Shown: positions 47,194 to 58,028 of the stretch, piece by piece
How positions within the stretch are numbered: position 1 is the stretch's first letter
How the letters are laid out: each line of letters begins with the position of its first letter
DNA from: JAJYIV01 sp964499955
GTDB taxonomy: Bacteria > Patescibacteriota > Patescibacteriia > UBA9934 > GWF2-40-263
Assembly (NCBI GenBank): GCA_964499955.1
Contig: CAZCMI010000002.1
Span: 3,486-67,485 of the forward strand
Length of the DNA stretch: 64,000 bases
Reading direction: 5' to 3'
Translations under genes and position numbers: made by a program
The notes under the pieces: generated by a model
What the model saw: only the letters and a program-made list of their open reading frames with translations
Database searches by the model: none
What the model was told of the DNA's origin: nothing

Positions 47194-48438
47194 ATGCAGA
47201 AGCAGACGCAGACCAAGAGCCTCAAGATCGGCGGCAAGACCATCACCGGGAAGAACTTCTCGGAGATGCGGCACCAGATCAAGGCCCTCGACCTCGCGGC
47301 CGAGGAGCGCAACGCCTGGCTGAGCCAGGCCGGGCAGCTCTTCTCCAAGAAGGACAACGGCTACGCCGGCAAGACCCCGCGCAACCGCCACGAGCGGCGC
47401 GCGCAGGCGAAGAGCGACGTCTCCCGCAAGGAGATGGAGCTCGACGGCATCGCCCTCGAGATCTTCGAGGGCCCGATGCGTCAGGTGCTCGGCCACGTGC
47501 GCCGCCGCCCGCGCAACGTGATCTTCGCCTCGGTCGAGAGCCGCCTCTCGACCAAGAACGTCATCATCGTCGCGGTCAAGGGGGAGGTGGGGAAGATCAC
47601 CTGGGGCCGCATCGACAAGGCGGACCTCAAAGCCTACTTCGAGCGGGACGGCTACTCCATGCTCTCGAGCATGAAGGCCGTCGGCGACGCCCGCAACGGC
47701 GTCATCATCCACGCGACGGGCCAGAACCTGCGCCTGCCCAACGTGCGCAGCTTCGTCCAGGCGTTCGCGCGCCAGGCCTACCGGGGCACCACGCTCGTCG
47801 GCGCCAAGCTCAACGGCGAGGAGGTCTCGACGAACGTGTTCGTCACCCCCGACGGCATCGAGCGCGAGGCGGCCTCCTGGCCGGCGTCGAACCTCGGCGC
47901 CTACGCGGTGGTGAACATCGGCAGCGAGCCGGTGACCTACCTCGGGGAGAGCGGCTACGCGGCCATCACGGCCAAGGGCCAGCTGCTCGTCGCGGGCTTC
48001 ACGGCGCTCATCGCCGGTGGCGTCCACCGCCTCTTCAACAAGGCCGCCGTCATCGCGAAGATGCCGTGGACGGAGATCGTCGGCCTCGAGCTCAAGAAGC
48101 TCGACACCGTCCTCGACGTCGCGGTCTCGCACCGCGTGGAGGGCAAGACCGACACCTTCAAGGTCTACGTGACCGGGAAGGGGCAGATCGCCATCCTGAA
48201 CGTCGTCTTCAAGAACGGCACGTTCGCGCTCGACGGCAACGTCGAGTACAAGCCGTTCAACTACGACGGCATGGCGCTCTTCGGCCGGACGAACGACCGC
48301 ACGGTGACGCTCGCCAACCGCAACGGCGGGCCGACCGCGCTCGAGTTCGTCCCCACCAGCACGTTCGCGGACATCGACCCGGCGTTCGCCGCCTGGTCGA
48401 ACACCGCCGACGCCCCCGCGTCGCAGCCGAACGCCTAG
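47194..48438 (+). CDS. Hypothetical protein, island B gene 1
   Basis: This 414-residue protein is of unknown family. The first 110 residues are polar and partly helical (KSLKIGGKTITGKNFSEMRHQIKAL, a basic HERRAQAK segment). The rest is beta-rich with many short hydrophobic strands and no signal peptide; one weak hydrophobic stretch (LLVAGFTALIAGGVHRLF) lies near residue 267-284. AGGAG lies 6 nt before the ATG at 47194, which settles the start against a GTG 3 nt upstream. Codon choice is strikingly biased (GAG, CTC, ATC, AAG). Confidence 0.7.
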   Translation: MQKQTQTKSLKIGGKTITGKNFSEMRHQIKALDLAAEERNAWLSQAGQLFSKKDNGYAGKTPRNRHERRAQAKSDVSRKEMELDGIALEIFEGPMRQVLGHVRRRPRNVIFASVESRLSTKNVIIVAVKGEVGKITWGRIDKADLKAYFERDGYSMLSSMKAVGDARNGVIIHATGQNLRLPNVRSFVQAFARQAYRGTTLVGAKLNGEEVSTNVFVTPDGIEREAASWPASNLGAYAVVNIGSEPVTYLGESGYAAITAKGQLLVAGFTALIAGGVHRLFNKAAVIAKMPWTEIVGLELKKLDTVLDVAVSHRVEGKTDTFKVYVTGKGQIAILNVVFKNGTFALDGNVEYKPFNYDGMALFGRTNDRTVTLANRNGGPTALEFVPTSTFADIDPAFAAWSNTADAPASQPNA

Positions 48439-48492
48439 CGCGCCGTCGGCCGCTGGGCAGAGCGGCAGATGACCCTGGTTCGTTCGGTACGT

Positions 48493-48543
48493 CCGCCCGC
48501 CTTCCCCCACTCGGGAAGACGGGCGGTTTTTTTGTTCGTCTTC
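48493..48543 (+). terminator. Terminator of island B gene 1
   Basis: CCGCCCGcCTTCCC...GGGAAGaCGGGCGG then TTTTTTT. Confidence 0.9.
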
Positions 48544-48545
48544 CC

Positions 48546-48574
48546 TTGACAGAATCGGATTTTCCGCTTATCCT
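48546..48574 (+). promoter_or_regulatory. Sigma-70-type promoter of island B gene 2
   Basis: TTGACA (48546-48551), 17 bp, TATCCT (48569-48574); leader about 115 nt. It starts 3 nt after the preceding terminator's T-run. Confidence 0.75.
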
Positions 48575-48695
48575 CGCGACGTCGCCCGCTCGGGTGATAT
48601 CCGGTTCCGCCGGATCCTTGCGGCAGGCATCGTGCCCGCCGCCTTCCCTGACTGGTGCCGCGCCTTTGCGCGCACCAAGACCTCGAGGAGAGGTA

Positions 48696-49691
48696 ATGTC
48701 CGAGAACGTTTCGACCGACCGCGCCACCCACCGTTCCACCCGCATGCGTGCCGGCGAAAGCCCGCCGTCGCAGGTGGTGCCGATCTCGCAGGCCCCCACG
48801 CTGTTGCGTGTGGGCACGCCCATCGCCATCGGCATCGCGCCCGGCAAGCGCGGAAAGGAGCCGATCGTGCACCTCGTGCACGCCGACTTCTCCGCCCACG
48901 CCGACCCGGACGCCTTCGCGTACGTCGCGTCCGCGGCGGTGTTCGGCCGCATGGGTGTCGGGGACGGCCCGGTGGCCATGCTGTCCTTCGCGGGCAGCCT
49001 GCCCCCGCTCGGCATCGCCGCTTCCTTCGGGAAGCTGATGCTGGAGGAGGGCGCATGGGCGACCCCGTCCCGCTACCGGCTCTTCGACACGGTCGACGGC
49101 CCGGTGGCCTGGTGCGTGGCGGACATCCGCCACGCGCAGGCGGTGCCGATCACCTCCGCGGGCGCCGCCCGCGGAAACGCACGCGTCCTGTTCGCTCCCG
49201 TGGGGCCGAACATGGCCGTGGAGGTCGTCCAGGGGCGCAGCGACATGCGTCTCCTCAACCTCCTCAACATGCGCGAGATCCTCGCGGCGGAGGAGCCGTC
49301 GAGGCAGAAGTGCCCGTGGGGGCGCAGCGGCAACGTCGTGTACCTGCCGCACCCCGTCGTCGCCATCTCCGATGGCTACTGGAAGGGCAAGCAGGCCAAC
49401 GGCGTTCTGCTGCAGGACGAACTCCGCGTCCTGGTCACCATGGAGTCCATCAAGGGCACCATGTGCCAGGTCGTCGACCTGCACCTGCCGGGTTCGCCGT
49501 TCCGCGCCCGTCCGCCGCAGTTCATGCTGCGGTCGGAGCCGTTCCCGCTGGAGGAGGGTGGGAACACCCGCCCGTTGGCCATCGGGCCCGAGGGCGTGGC
49601 CGTCGCCCGCCGCGCGGACGGCTTCCGCTTCATGGAGGTTCGGCCTCCCGAGGCATTCACGAACGCCTTCGCCCAGGCGCTGAAGTTCTAG
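48696..49691 (+). CDS. Hypothetical protein, island B gene 2
   Basis: The 331-residue cytosolic protein starts MSENVSTDRATHRSTRMRAGE, a polar N-terminus, and then has an alpha-beta body with no motif I recognise. There are few cysteines and no membrane helix. GAGGAGAG lies 4-5 nt before the ATG at 48696, and the long in-frame upstream stretch is a shadow of gene 1. It shares signals and codon style with gene 1, but the two proteins are not alike. Confidence 0.65.
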   Translation: MSENVSTDRATHRSTRMRAGESPPSQVVPISQAPTLLRVGTPIAIGIAPGKRGKEPIVHLVHADFSAHADPDAFAYVASAAVFGRMGVGDGPVAMLSFAGSLPPLGIAASFGKLMLEEGAWATPSRYRLFDTVDGPVAWCVADIRHAQAVPITSAGAARGNARVLFAPVGPNMAVEVVQGRSDMRLLNLLNMREILAAEEPSRQKCPWGRSGNVVYLPHPVVAISDGYWKGKQANGVLLQDELRVLVTMESIKGTMCQVVDLHLPGSPFRARPPQFMLRSEPFPLEEGGNTRPLAIGPEGVAVARRADGFRFMEVRPPEAFTNAFAQALKF

Positions 49692-49712
49692 CGCCCTGTT
49701 CCGTTCTCTCTT

Positions 49713-49755
49713 CGTCGCCCGTCCTCCCCAGGACGCGGCGACGTTTTTCTTTTTC
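49713..49755 (+). terminator. Terminator of island B gene 2
   Basis: CGTCGCCCGTCCT...AGGACGCGGCGACG then T5CT5. Right edge of island B. Confidence 0.9.
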
Positions 49756-49766
49756 CGCCGCCTTGC

Positions 49767-49772
49767 TACCAT
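49767..49772 (+). promoter_or_regulatory. -10 box of polA (leaderless start)
   Basis: TACCAT ends 8 nt before the polA ATG. Confidence 0.4.
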
Positions 49773-49780
49773 GCGGGCAC

Positions 49781-52423
<2,643 letters not shown>

Positions 52424-52447
52424 CGGAACGGCCGACGTCCAAGAAAA

Positions 52448-52470
52448 AACCGCCCCTGCGTGGGCGGTTT
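52448..52470 (+). terminator. Terminator of polA
   Basis: AACCGCCC-ctgcgt-GGGCGGTT then TT. Confidence 0.75.
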
Positions 52471-52514
52471 TATGGCGTCAGAATTTCGATAGTTGCGTCC
52501 CGCGGCCGCTCGCG

Positions 52515-52520
52515 TAAGAT
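52515..52520 (+). promoter_or_regulatory. -10 box of holA (leaderless start)
   Basis: TAAGAT ends 8 nt before the holA ATG. Confidence 0.45.
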
Positions 52521-52528
52521 GGGCGGGT

Positions 52529-53503
52529 ATGGTGATCGTCGTTTACGGGGACGGGTTTCGCACGCGCGAGCGGGTGCGGGAAATGCACGCGGCTTTCCAG
52601 GCGAAATATGATCCGTCCGGCTTCAATTTCTCTTCCTTTCCCGCCGAAGGGCAAAGCAAAACCACGCCCGCGGAGGTTTTCCAAGCGGCCATGGCTTCGC
52701 CGTTTTTGGCGGAGCGGCGCATGGTGGTTGTGCGCGACGCATGGACGGGATTAAAGAAAGACGCGGAAAAGCCGTGGGTGGAGGGGCTTGCGCGCGTTTC
52801 CTCTTCTACCGTGCTGGTATTTTGGGAGACGTCGGCGCCCGCGGCCGTGGAGAAATCCGGCGTGTTCAAGAAGATCAAAGAAATGGCGGACGCGCATGTG
52901 TACGCCTATCCTCCGTTGGAAGGTGCGGCGTTGGCGCAGTGGACGGCCCAGCGGGCCAAGGCGCACGGAGCGGCCATGGAAGCGGCCGCCGCCCAGGAGT
53001 TGGCGGCGCGGTGCGGCGGGGATTTGTGGCAGATGGACGCCGAGATTGGCAAACTGGCGGCCTACGTTTCCGGTGGCGCCATTTCCGCCGCGGCCGTGCG
53101 CGAACTTGTACGTCCTGCCTTCGAAGGCCAAATGTTCGCCTTGATGGACACGATCAGCCGCCGGGACACGTACGCCGCCTTGCGTCTGTTGGAAGAAGAA
53201 CGCCAGGCAGGTAGCGCGGACTTCTACCTGTTCACTATGCTGCAGCGCCAGATTCGCCTGCTGCTTTCGGCACGTACGTTGTTGGATGCACAACCGCGCG
53301 CATCCGGCGCCGAGGCGGCCGCGGCCTTGGGCGCCCACGCATTCGTGGCGGGAAAAGTCCTGGGCCAGGCACGCGGGTTCGCGTCCCCCACCCTGCGCGC
53401 GGCGCACGACATGGCGTATGCGTTCGACGTCGGTGCCAAGAGCGGCCGCATCGACGCGGGGCTGGCGGTGGACCTGTTGGTCGCCCGGTTGATGGCGGCG
53501 TAA
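52529..53503 (+). CDS. holA: DNA polymerase III delta subunit
   Basis: The 324-residue protein has the clamp-loader delta outline. MVIVVYGDGFRTRERVREM at the start replaces the P-loop of delta prime/tau; a middle has AEVFQAAMASPFLAERRMVVVRDAW, then LAARCGGDLWQMDAEIGKLAAYV (the HolA signature around GGD...N/D-E), and a helical C-terminal domain. It opens the beta clamp. The ATG at 52529 was chosen over an upstream start because of the -10 box and the conserved first strand. Confidence 0.88.
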   Translation: MVIVVYGDGFRTRERVREMHAAFQAKYDPSGFNFSSFPAEGQSKTTPAEVFQAAMASPFLAERRMVVVRDAWTGLKKDAEKPWVEGLARVSSSTVLVFWETSAPAAVEKSGVFKKIKEMADAHVYAYPPLEGAALAQWTAQRAKAHGAAMEAAAAQELAARCGGDLWQMDAEIGKLAAYVSGGAISAAAVRELVRPAFEGQMFALMDTISRRDTYAALRLLEEERQAGSADFYLFTMLQRQIRLLLSARTLLDAQPRASGAEAAAALGAHAFVAGKVLGQARGFASPTLRAAHDMAYAFDVGAKSGRIDAGLAVDLLVARLMAA

Positions 53504-53547
53504 GTAAACGTCTGTCGCGCGCGACCTCCCTTGCCCGCCAAACGCAA

Positions 53548-53572
53548 AACCGACCCGGGCGGGTCGGTTTTT
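53548..53572. terminator. Terminator between convergent holA and rpsT
   Basis: AACCGACCC-ggg...GGGTCGGTTTTT hairpin flanked by A and T runs. Confidence 0.85.
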
Positions 53573-53574
53573 GG

Positions 53575-53847
53575 CTACACCTGTTTAGACAAACCGTTCA
53601 AGGTTTTCATCAGGCGCGACTTGGTGCGGGACACGGTGTTCTTCTTCATGAACCCGCGGGAGACCGCTTTGTCGAGCTTTTGGCCGATGAGGCGGGCGAG
53701 CTCGGCGGCTTCCTTTACTTTCTTGTCCGCGGCCATTTTGCGGAACTTCACGCGCATCGAGTGCAGCTCGGACGTCGCAAGCAGGTTGCGGCGCGCGCGC
53801 TTCACGCTTTGGCGCAGGGCCTTTTTGGCGTTTGCCTTGATCGGCAT
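53575..53847 (-). CDS. rpsT: Ribosomal protein bS20
   Basis: The protein has 90 residues, very basic, starting MPIKANAKKALRQSVKRARRNLLATSELH, with KKVKEAAELARLIGQKLDKAVSRGFMKKNTVSRTKSRL: the bS20 pattern with its two long helices. Confidence 0.94.
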   Translation of the reverse strand: MPIKANAKKALRQSVKRARRNLLATSELHSMRVKFRKMAADKKVKEAAELARLIGQKLDKAVSRGFMKKNTVSRTKSRLMKTLNGLSKQV

Positions 53848-53948
53848 AGGTCGTCGGCGTCCAGTTATCGAGAGCGAATCGATTTAATCGGAGCGTGCGG
53901 GGAGTATACGGGCAGGACGCGAAAACGTCAAGATTAGGCGGGAAACAC

Positions 53949-55079
53949 TCAGTCCAGCGACGGCTTTTCGGCCTCCAGCAGCTCAAAGGTCTTCCCTGCC
54001 TGCCCTTCCGTAATACGGTAAATGTCCTTGTCGATCTTCCCGAATTCCTTGGCGGCCAAATTGTATTGGTTGGCCGTGGTCGTGAGGTGTTTGCCGACGT
54101 TTTGGAAATACCCGGCATAGGCCTCCATGTGCTTGCCGAATTCCGCCATGCGCTGGCGGATTTCCTGCGTGCGCGCTTCCAGTTTCATGGCGTTCAAGCC
54201 CTGCAGGACCGTTTGCAGGTACGCGAGGAACGACGTTGGGGACACGATGATGACATGGTGTTTCGCGGCGGCGCGCTGCAGGATGTTTTCCTGCTCGTCC
54301 CCGTTGCCCGCGCCGATCTTGTTGACCAGCAATTCGTAGTAAATGGCTTCGTGCGGAATGAACATGAACGCGAAATCCACCGTCCCTTCCGTCGGCCGAA
54401 TGTACTTGGCCGTTTCCAGGATCCGGGCCTTCAGGTCGCCCAAGAATGCCTGTTCCAGCCGTTTCTTCGAGTCCTGGTTCGTTTCAACCGCCAAGCGATT
54501 GTAGTTTTCCAGGCTGAATTTGGAATCCACCGGCACCACCTTTTCCTGCACGAATACGGCGGCGTCGACGATGTCCCCGTCTTGGAACTTATATTGCATT
54601 TGAAAGGACGCGGGCGGCAGCGTGTTCCGCAGGACGGTTTCCAGGAAATATTCCCCCAAAATACCACGTTGTTTGGGGTTCTTGAGAATGTTTTGCAGAT
54701 CCGCGAGTTGGGAACCGTAGTCAAGGATTTGCTTCTGCGTTGCTTTGAATTCCCCCGCCTGTTCCTTGAATTGACCGGTGAACTGCGTCACAAGCGTTTG
54801 GATCATGTCGCTGGTCTGTTTCAGGTTGCTCTGCAGCAGTGTGGATTGATCGTTTGAGCTGCGGAAGAGGCGGTCGTTCATTGCATCCAAGCGTTGTTGC
54901 AGTTCCGTGCGGTGCTGCGCGTTCAGCAGTTCGACGTCGCGGCGCAGGTGCCGCAATTCATCAACCAAAGCGGTATTTTCAGGCGTGTCAGATGTTTGTT
55001 TTTTCCGTGCAAACACGTAGAGAGCGACACCGAGCGCGCCGGCGGCAAGCAGAAGAGTGGCCAAGGTAAGGGCGTCCAT
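53949..55079 (-). CDS. rmuC: RmuC-family DNA recombination protein
   Basis: The protein has 376 residues. An N-terminal hydrophobic helix (5-24) is followed by a long coiled coil (30-120). The RmuC core follows: KNPKQRGILGEYFLETVLRNTLPP, VVPVDSKFSLENYNRL, FAFMFIPHEAIYYELL and VIIVSPTSFLAYLQTVLQGL. It has a restriction-endonuclease-like fold linked to inversion suppression and possibly defence. The ATG at 55077-55079 gives the helix at the very N-terminus. Confidence 0.92.
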   Translation of the reverse strand: MDALTLATLLLAAGALGVALYVFARKKQTSDTPENTALVDELRHLRRDVELLNAQHRTELQQRLDAMNDRLFRSSNDQSTLLQSNLKQTSDMIQTLVTQFTGQFKEQAGEFKATQKQILDYGSQLADLQNILKNPKQRGILGEYFLETVLRNTLPPASFQMQYKFQDGDIVDAAVFVQEKVVPVDSKFSLENYNRLAVETNQDSKKRLEQAFLGDLKARILETAKYIRPTEGTVDFAFMFIPHEAIYYELLVNKIGAGNGDEQENILQRAAAKHHVIIVSPTSFLAYLQTVLQGLNAMKLEARTQEIRQRMAEFGKHMEAYAGYFQNVGKHLTTTANQYNLAAKEFGKIDKDIYRITEGQAGKTFELLEAEKPSLD

Positions 55080-55279
55080 AAGAAAAGTGGATAGGTGATC
55101 GTTGACGATGACAAACCGTTCCCGTATCATACTCGCACCGCACGCGGGCTTCCAGTCATTTGTCCGGACTGGTGTACGCCGTGTCGCCCCTTCCCTCTTT
55201 ACACGCACGATTTCTCCGGAACGTTAGGGTTTTCTGTAGACTTAAATATTTTGCGACACAAGAAGTCTGCTCCCAACTC

Positions 55280-55302
55280 GCCCTTGTACTTCGTTCAAGG
55301 GC
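55280..55302 (+). other. Minihairpin copying the acceptor stem of the next tRNA
   Basis: GCCCTTG-tacttcgtt-CAAGGGC repeats both strands of the acceptor stem of tRNA-Arg(CCU), whose gene starts 47 nt downstream. It could be a tRNA remnant or a regulatory mimic. Confidence 0.5.
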
Positions 55303-55312
55303 TCATCCCTCG

Positions 55313-55336
55313 GAAGAACAAAACATTTTGTTCTTC
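55313..55336 (+). other. Perfect 11-bp inverted repeat
   Basis: GAAGAACAAAA-CA-TTTTGTTCTTC in the leader of tRNA-Arg(CCU). AT-rich and without a T-tract beyond, so not a plain terminator; it may be a protein-binding palindrome. Confidence 0.6.
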
Positions 55337-55348
55337 ACTCGGAATTTT

Positions 55349-55423
55349 GCCCTTGTAGCTCAACGGATAGAGCAAATCCGTCCTAAGGATGAGATGGGGG
55401 TTCGATTCCCTCCAAGGGCACCA
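55349..55423 (+). tRNA. tRNA-Arg (CCU)
   Basis: Acceptor GCCCTTG/CAAGGGC, D-arm AGCTCAACGGATAGAGC, anticodon loop GTCCTAA (anticodon CCT), T-arm GGGGTTCGATTCCCT, CCA encoded. Confidence 0.93.
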
Positions 55424-55433
55424 GCGGGACGTT

Positions 55434-55449
55434 CGTTTCACGTGAAACA
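55434..55449 (+). promoter_or_regulatory. parS-like centromere site 1
   Basis: CGTTTCACGTGAAACA matches the bacterial parS consensus TGTTTCACGTGAAACA in 15 of 16 positions. It lies between two tRNA genes. ParB/Spo0J would bind here; no parA or parB gene is in the window. Confidence 0.8.
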
Positions 55450-55468
55450 TTAGTTGAGCAGTTACCAT

Positions 55469-55544
55469 GGGCCGATAGCTCAGTTGGTAGAGCGCTGCAT
55501 TCGCATTGCAGAGGTCTGGGGTTCGACTCCCCATCGGTCCACCA
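55469..55544 (+). tRNA. tRNA-Ala (CGC)
   Basis: Acceptor GGGCCGA/TCGGTCC, D-arm AGCTCAGTTGGTAGAGC, anticodon arm CTGCATTCGCATTGCAG (anticodon CGC), T-arm GGGGTTCGACTCCCC, CCA encoded. Confidence 0.95.
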
Positions 55545-55573
55545 AAAGAACACCCAATTTCGGGTGTTCTTTT
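55545..55573 (+). terminator. Terminator after tRNA-Ala
   Basis: AAAAGAACACCC-aattt-CGGGTGTTCTTTT. Confidence 0.85.
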
Positions 55574-56093
55574 GTTTTCCGTTTCGTCTTATACAGATTC
55601 GGCGTGTGCATGTTTTTTATTTTGATGCGTGAAACCAATTCAGGAGTTAATCGGCAGCAGCGGGAGAGCGTTTCATTTCGGTTGCGTAATCGAGGGTGGG
55701 ATGAAAGGAACACAGGATCAGTTGTTTATAGGCGCTCATCTGTACTTGATTTCTTCAGACCAAATTTACCCTTCGAATTGATCATTGCGTATCAGCATGA
55801 ACAGTTGTTGGAAAATTCCCCAGACTGATCTCTAGCCGTGAAGACATGTTGGTATTCTCATTCTGATTATTCATTGAACTTGCCGCGTTATTTTGTGTTC
55901 CACATGTTAGGAACGAGTTCCGAAAATTTCATGAAAATGTTTCATGTGAAACATTAAATATAATTAATTTGTCTACGCCAGTTTAGACAAAGTTAAAATT
56001 TTGATCAAACAAAATTGAACACATCGTTTAACCACCATTTTATCCACATAGTGGGGATTGCCTGTTTCGCTTCAGGAACCTTCTTGCACATGG
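55574..56093. other. AT-rich noncoding stretch with parS-like site and DnaA box
   Basis: No convincing gene is seen in these 520 bases. The right half is very AT-rich. It holds a parS-like palindrome (55938), a GTCTA/TAGAC inverted repeat (about 55970-55987), a perfect DnaA box TTATCCACA (56040-56048), and the upstream region of the surface-protein gene. The makeup suggests a segregation or origin-linked site rather than a gene remnant. Confidence 0.6.
55938..55953 (+). promoter_or_regulatory. parS-like centromere site 2
   Basis: TGTTTCATGTGAAACA matches the parS consensus in 15 of 16 positions (one C to T at the centre). It lies 504 bp from site 1. Confidence 0.75.
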
Positions 56094-56099
56094 TATGAT
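56094..56099 (+). promoter_or_regulatory. -10 box of the surface-protein cluster
   Basis: TATGAT, 21 nt before the ATG at 56121, with an extended TGG upstream. Confidence 0.45.
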
Positions 56100-56120
56100 G
56101 TGGGGTGAATAGGAGGACCT

Positions 56121-57032
56121 ATGCGCGTTGTTGCTCTCATTTGCGCGTTTGTAGCCGGTTTGTTCGGCTGGGTTTCGTTTGGGCGGGCGGAAATGAACTC
56201 CGCCAACTACATGATTCGGTGGGACAGCATCGGATCCGGAGGAGGCGACACAGCCGCGTCCGCAAGCTTTCTTCTGCGGGACACCGTGGGGAATCTTGGC
56301 GTGGGGGCGGGCGCGTCCGAGACGTATTTCCTTCAATCCGGGTACCGAGCAGGAGTGCTAGATCAGTTCGTTTCGTTTGATGTTTTCGCGCAAGTGAGCG
56401 CGTCGGCCGTGGCGGCGACCGCGCGGACGGGTGAGACAGTCACGGTCGCCTCCGCCGCGGGGTTCGGCGTCGGGGACTATCTCGCGCTGGTGCAGGATCG
56501 CGGTGCGTCCCAGGTTTCCGCCGTCGGGCGCATCGTTTCCATTGTGGGCAACCAGGTGACGGTGGACCAGTTTGCAGACAACGGCACGTCGCCGGTGATC
56601 GACGGAACAAACGATTATGCGTATCGCCTTGCGGGCGTGGCGGCGAATTTGGGAACGCTGAGCACGTCGGAGGTCGCGACGGCCCTGATCGGTTTTGAGG
56701 TGACGGCCGACGTGGACGGCGGATATACGGTTTTCGTGGCGGAAGACGGCGGTTTGCGCAGCGGGCCGGAGGAAATCAACAAGGTGTCGGACGGCGCCGT
56801 GACGGCCGGATCGGAAGAATATGGCGGCCAGTCGTCGGATACGGCGGTCACCGGCTCCACGTTCGGCACGCAAGACACGGCGTTCACGATGGTACTTCAA
56901 CCGATCGTTGAATACGGGTCGAACGCGTTCCAGCGCCGCGATTTTCTGACGTTGAAAGCCGCGATTTCGTCCTCAACCCCGAATGCCACGTACAGCCACG
57001 TCCTGTCCATGATTTTTGTGCCGAATTTCTGA
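56121..57032 (+). CDS. Secreted protein, hypothetical
   Basis: The protein has 303 residues: a signal peptide (to about GRA, residue 23), then a beta-rich exported body. SANYMIRWDSIGSGGGDTAASASFLLRDTVGN...YFLQSGYRAG near the start is a recurring N-terminal motif of secreted CPR proteins. The next 70 residues (VTVASAAGFGVGDYLALVQ...VDQFADNG) look like a small beta-barrel repeat. No membrane anchor is visible. AGGAGG lies 6 nt before the ATG, a strong SD unusual in this genome, pointing to high expression. Confidence 0.7.
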   Translation: MRVVALICAFVAGLFGWVSFGRAEMNSANYMIRWDSIGSGGGDTAASASFLLRDTVGNLGVGAGASETYFLQSGYRAGVLDQFVSFDVFAQVSASAVAATARTGETVTVASAAGFGVGDYLALVQDRGASQVSAVGRIVSIVGNQVTVDQFADNGTSPVIDGTNDYAYRLAGVAANLGTLSTSEVATALIGFEVTADVDGGYTVFVAEDGGLRSGPEEINKVSDGAVTAGSEEYGGQSSDTAVTGSTFGTQDTAFTMVLQPIVEYGSNAFQRRDFLTLKAAISSSTPNATYSHVLSMIFVPNF

Positions 57033-57036
57033 CCTT

Positions 57037-57966
57037 ATGCGCCGCTTCGCCTCCCTCTTTCTCGCCTTGTTCCTGACGGTTGTTCCAGCCGCCGCGTCCG
57101 CGTTTTCCGTTTCTCCCGGCACGGCGGACCTGCGTTTGGAGGCGGGGCAGGGCGACACGCGCGAACTCGTGCTGACGAACACGTCCCCGCAGGCGGAAAC
57201 GTATTACCTGCGCACGGTGCCGTTCCAGGTGGAAGAAGGCGCCGCGGGCCCTGTTTTCGGCGGGGAAGACCCGTTGGGGGTGGCGGGTTGGCTTCGTGTG
57301 CCGCCGTCCGTGCGGGTGGAAGCGGGCGCCCGGGAAACGGTTTCCGTGCAGGTGGCCGTTCCGCCGGCCGTTCCGCCGGGCGGGTATTATGCGGCCGTCC
57401 TGGTTTCCCCCACGCCGTCCGAGGTCGTGGCTGTGGCGGGCGGCGCAGGCGTTCAGGCGACCATCGCCGTCCCGTTCTATCTTGCGGTGGGCGGCATGGG
57501 CGTCGAGCGCGTGGGTCTGCTTTCTTTCGGCCCGACCGATGGCAAACAGGTAACGGACGGGTTGTGGGGCTTCTATGAATTCCAGCTGCAAAACCAAGGG
57601 ACCGTGCACGTCGTGCCCGAAGGATCCATCACGGTCCGCGACGTCTTCGGCCGCCGCATGGCCGAAGGCCCCGCGAACCCGAAGGAATTACGGATCATGC
57701 CGGGGCAAACCCGCGCGTTTTCGGAAGGCTTGGTATTGGAGCGGCCACCGACGTTTTGGGACGTCGTGAAGGCACAAGGGCGGTATTTCGCGCTTGGACC
57801 CGTCACGGTGGAGTTGGCCTTGGAACAGGGGCCGACGCCCGAGCAGCCGGTCAACGCCTCGTACCGGTTGTGGGTGTTGCCATGGCAGCTGGCGGCCGTG
57901 GTTGTGGGCGGCGTGGCCGTCCTGTACGGCGTGTTGCGTCTTCTGACGCGCCGCCACCCCGTTTGA
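57037..57966 (+). CDS. Exported protein with chaperone-like Ig domain and C-terminal anchor
   Basis: The protein has 309 residues with a signal peptide (to about SAFS). FSVSPGTADLRLEAGQGDTRELVLTNTSPQAETYYLRTVPF and PPAVPPGGYYAAVLVSP match the DUF916-like/pilus-chaperone-like start of surface proteins. One membrane helix lies near the end (about 281-303, LAAVVVGGVAVLYGVLRLL). It lies 4 nt past the preceding gene and precedes the FN3 giant. It may anchor or chaperone the neighbouring exported proteins. Confidence 0.72.
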   Translation: MRRFASLFLALFLTVVPAAASAFSVSPGTADLRLEAGQGDTRELVLTNTSPQAETYYLRTVPFQVEEGAAGPVFGGEDPLGVAGWLRVPPSVRVEAGARETVSVQVAVPPAVPPGGYYAAVLVSPTPSEVVAVAGGAGVQATIAVPFYLAVGGMGVERVGLLSFGPTDGKQVTDGLWGFYEFQLQNQGTVHVVPEGSITVRDVFGRRMAEGPANPKELRIMPGQTRAFSEGLVLERPPTFWDVVKAQGRYFALGPVTVELALEQGPTPEQPVNASYRLWVLPWQLAAVVVGGVAVLYGVLRLLTRRHPV

Positions 57967-58028
57967 CGGCGGGGGACGGCCGGTCCGCGCCGCGGGCCCG
58001 CGCGTCCTCCTCCGCCAAAGGAGGAACT

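Larger units (their letters stand above)
46971..49755 (+). other. Island B: two genes with island A-type signals and codon use
   Basis: Between the GerMN lipoprotein and polA lie two single-gene units. Each has TTGACA-17 bp-TAxxxT, a leader of 110-190 nt, a strong SD and a terminator. The first gene uses essentially only GAG for Glu and CTC/CTG for Leu by eye, unlike flanking genes. The signals match those of island A. No mobility genes or flanking repeats are seen. Confidence 0.6.

Noticed and set aside
46782..48695. Very long + strand frames in islands and housekeeping genes
   Set aside because: Arg/Pro/Gly-rich translations in a GC-rich genome; each is a shadow of a better supported gene in another frame.
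55610..55828. Possible 72-residue protein starting MFFILMRE
   Set aside because: No SD or -10 box, no family likeness, low-complexity surroundings; treated as noncoding.
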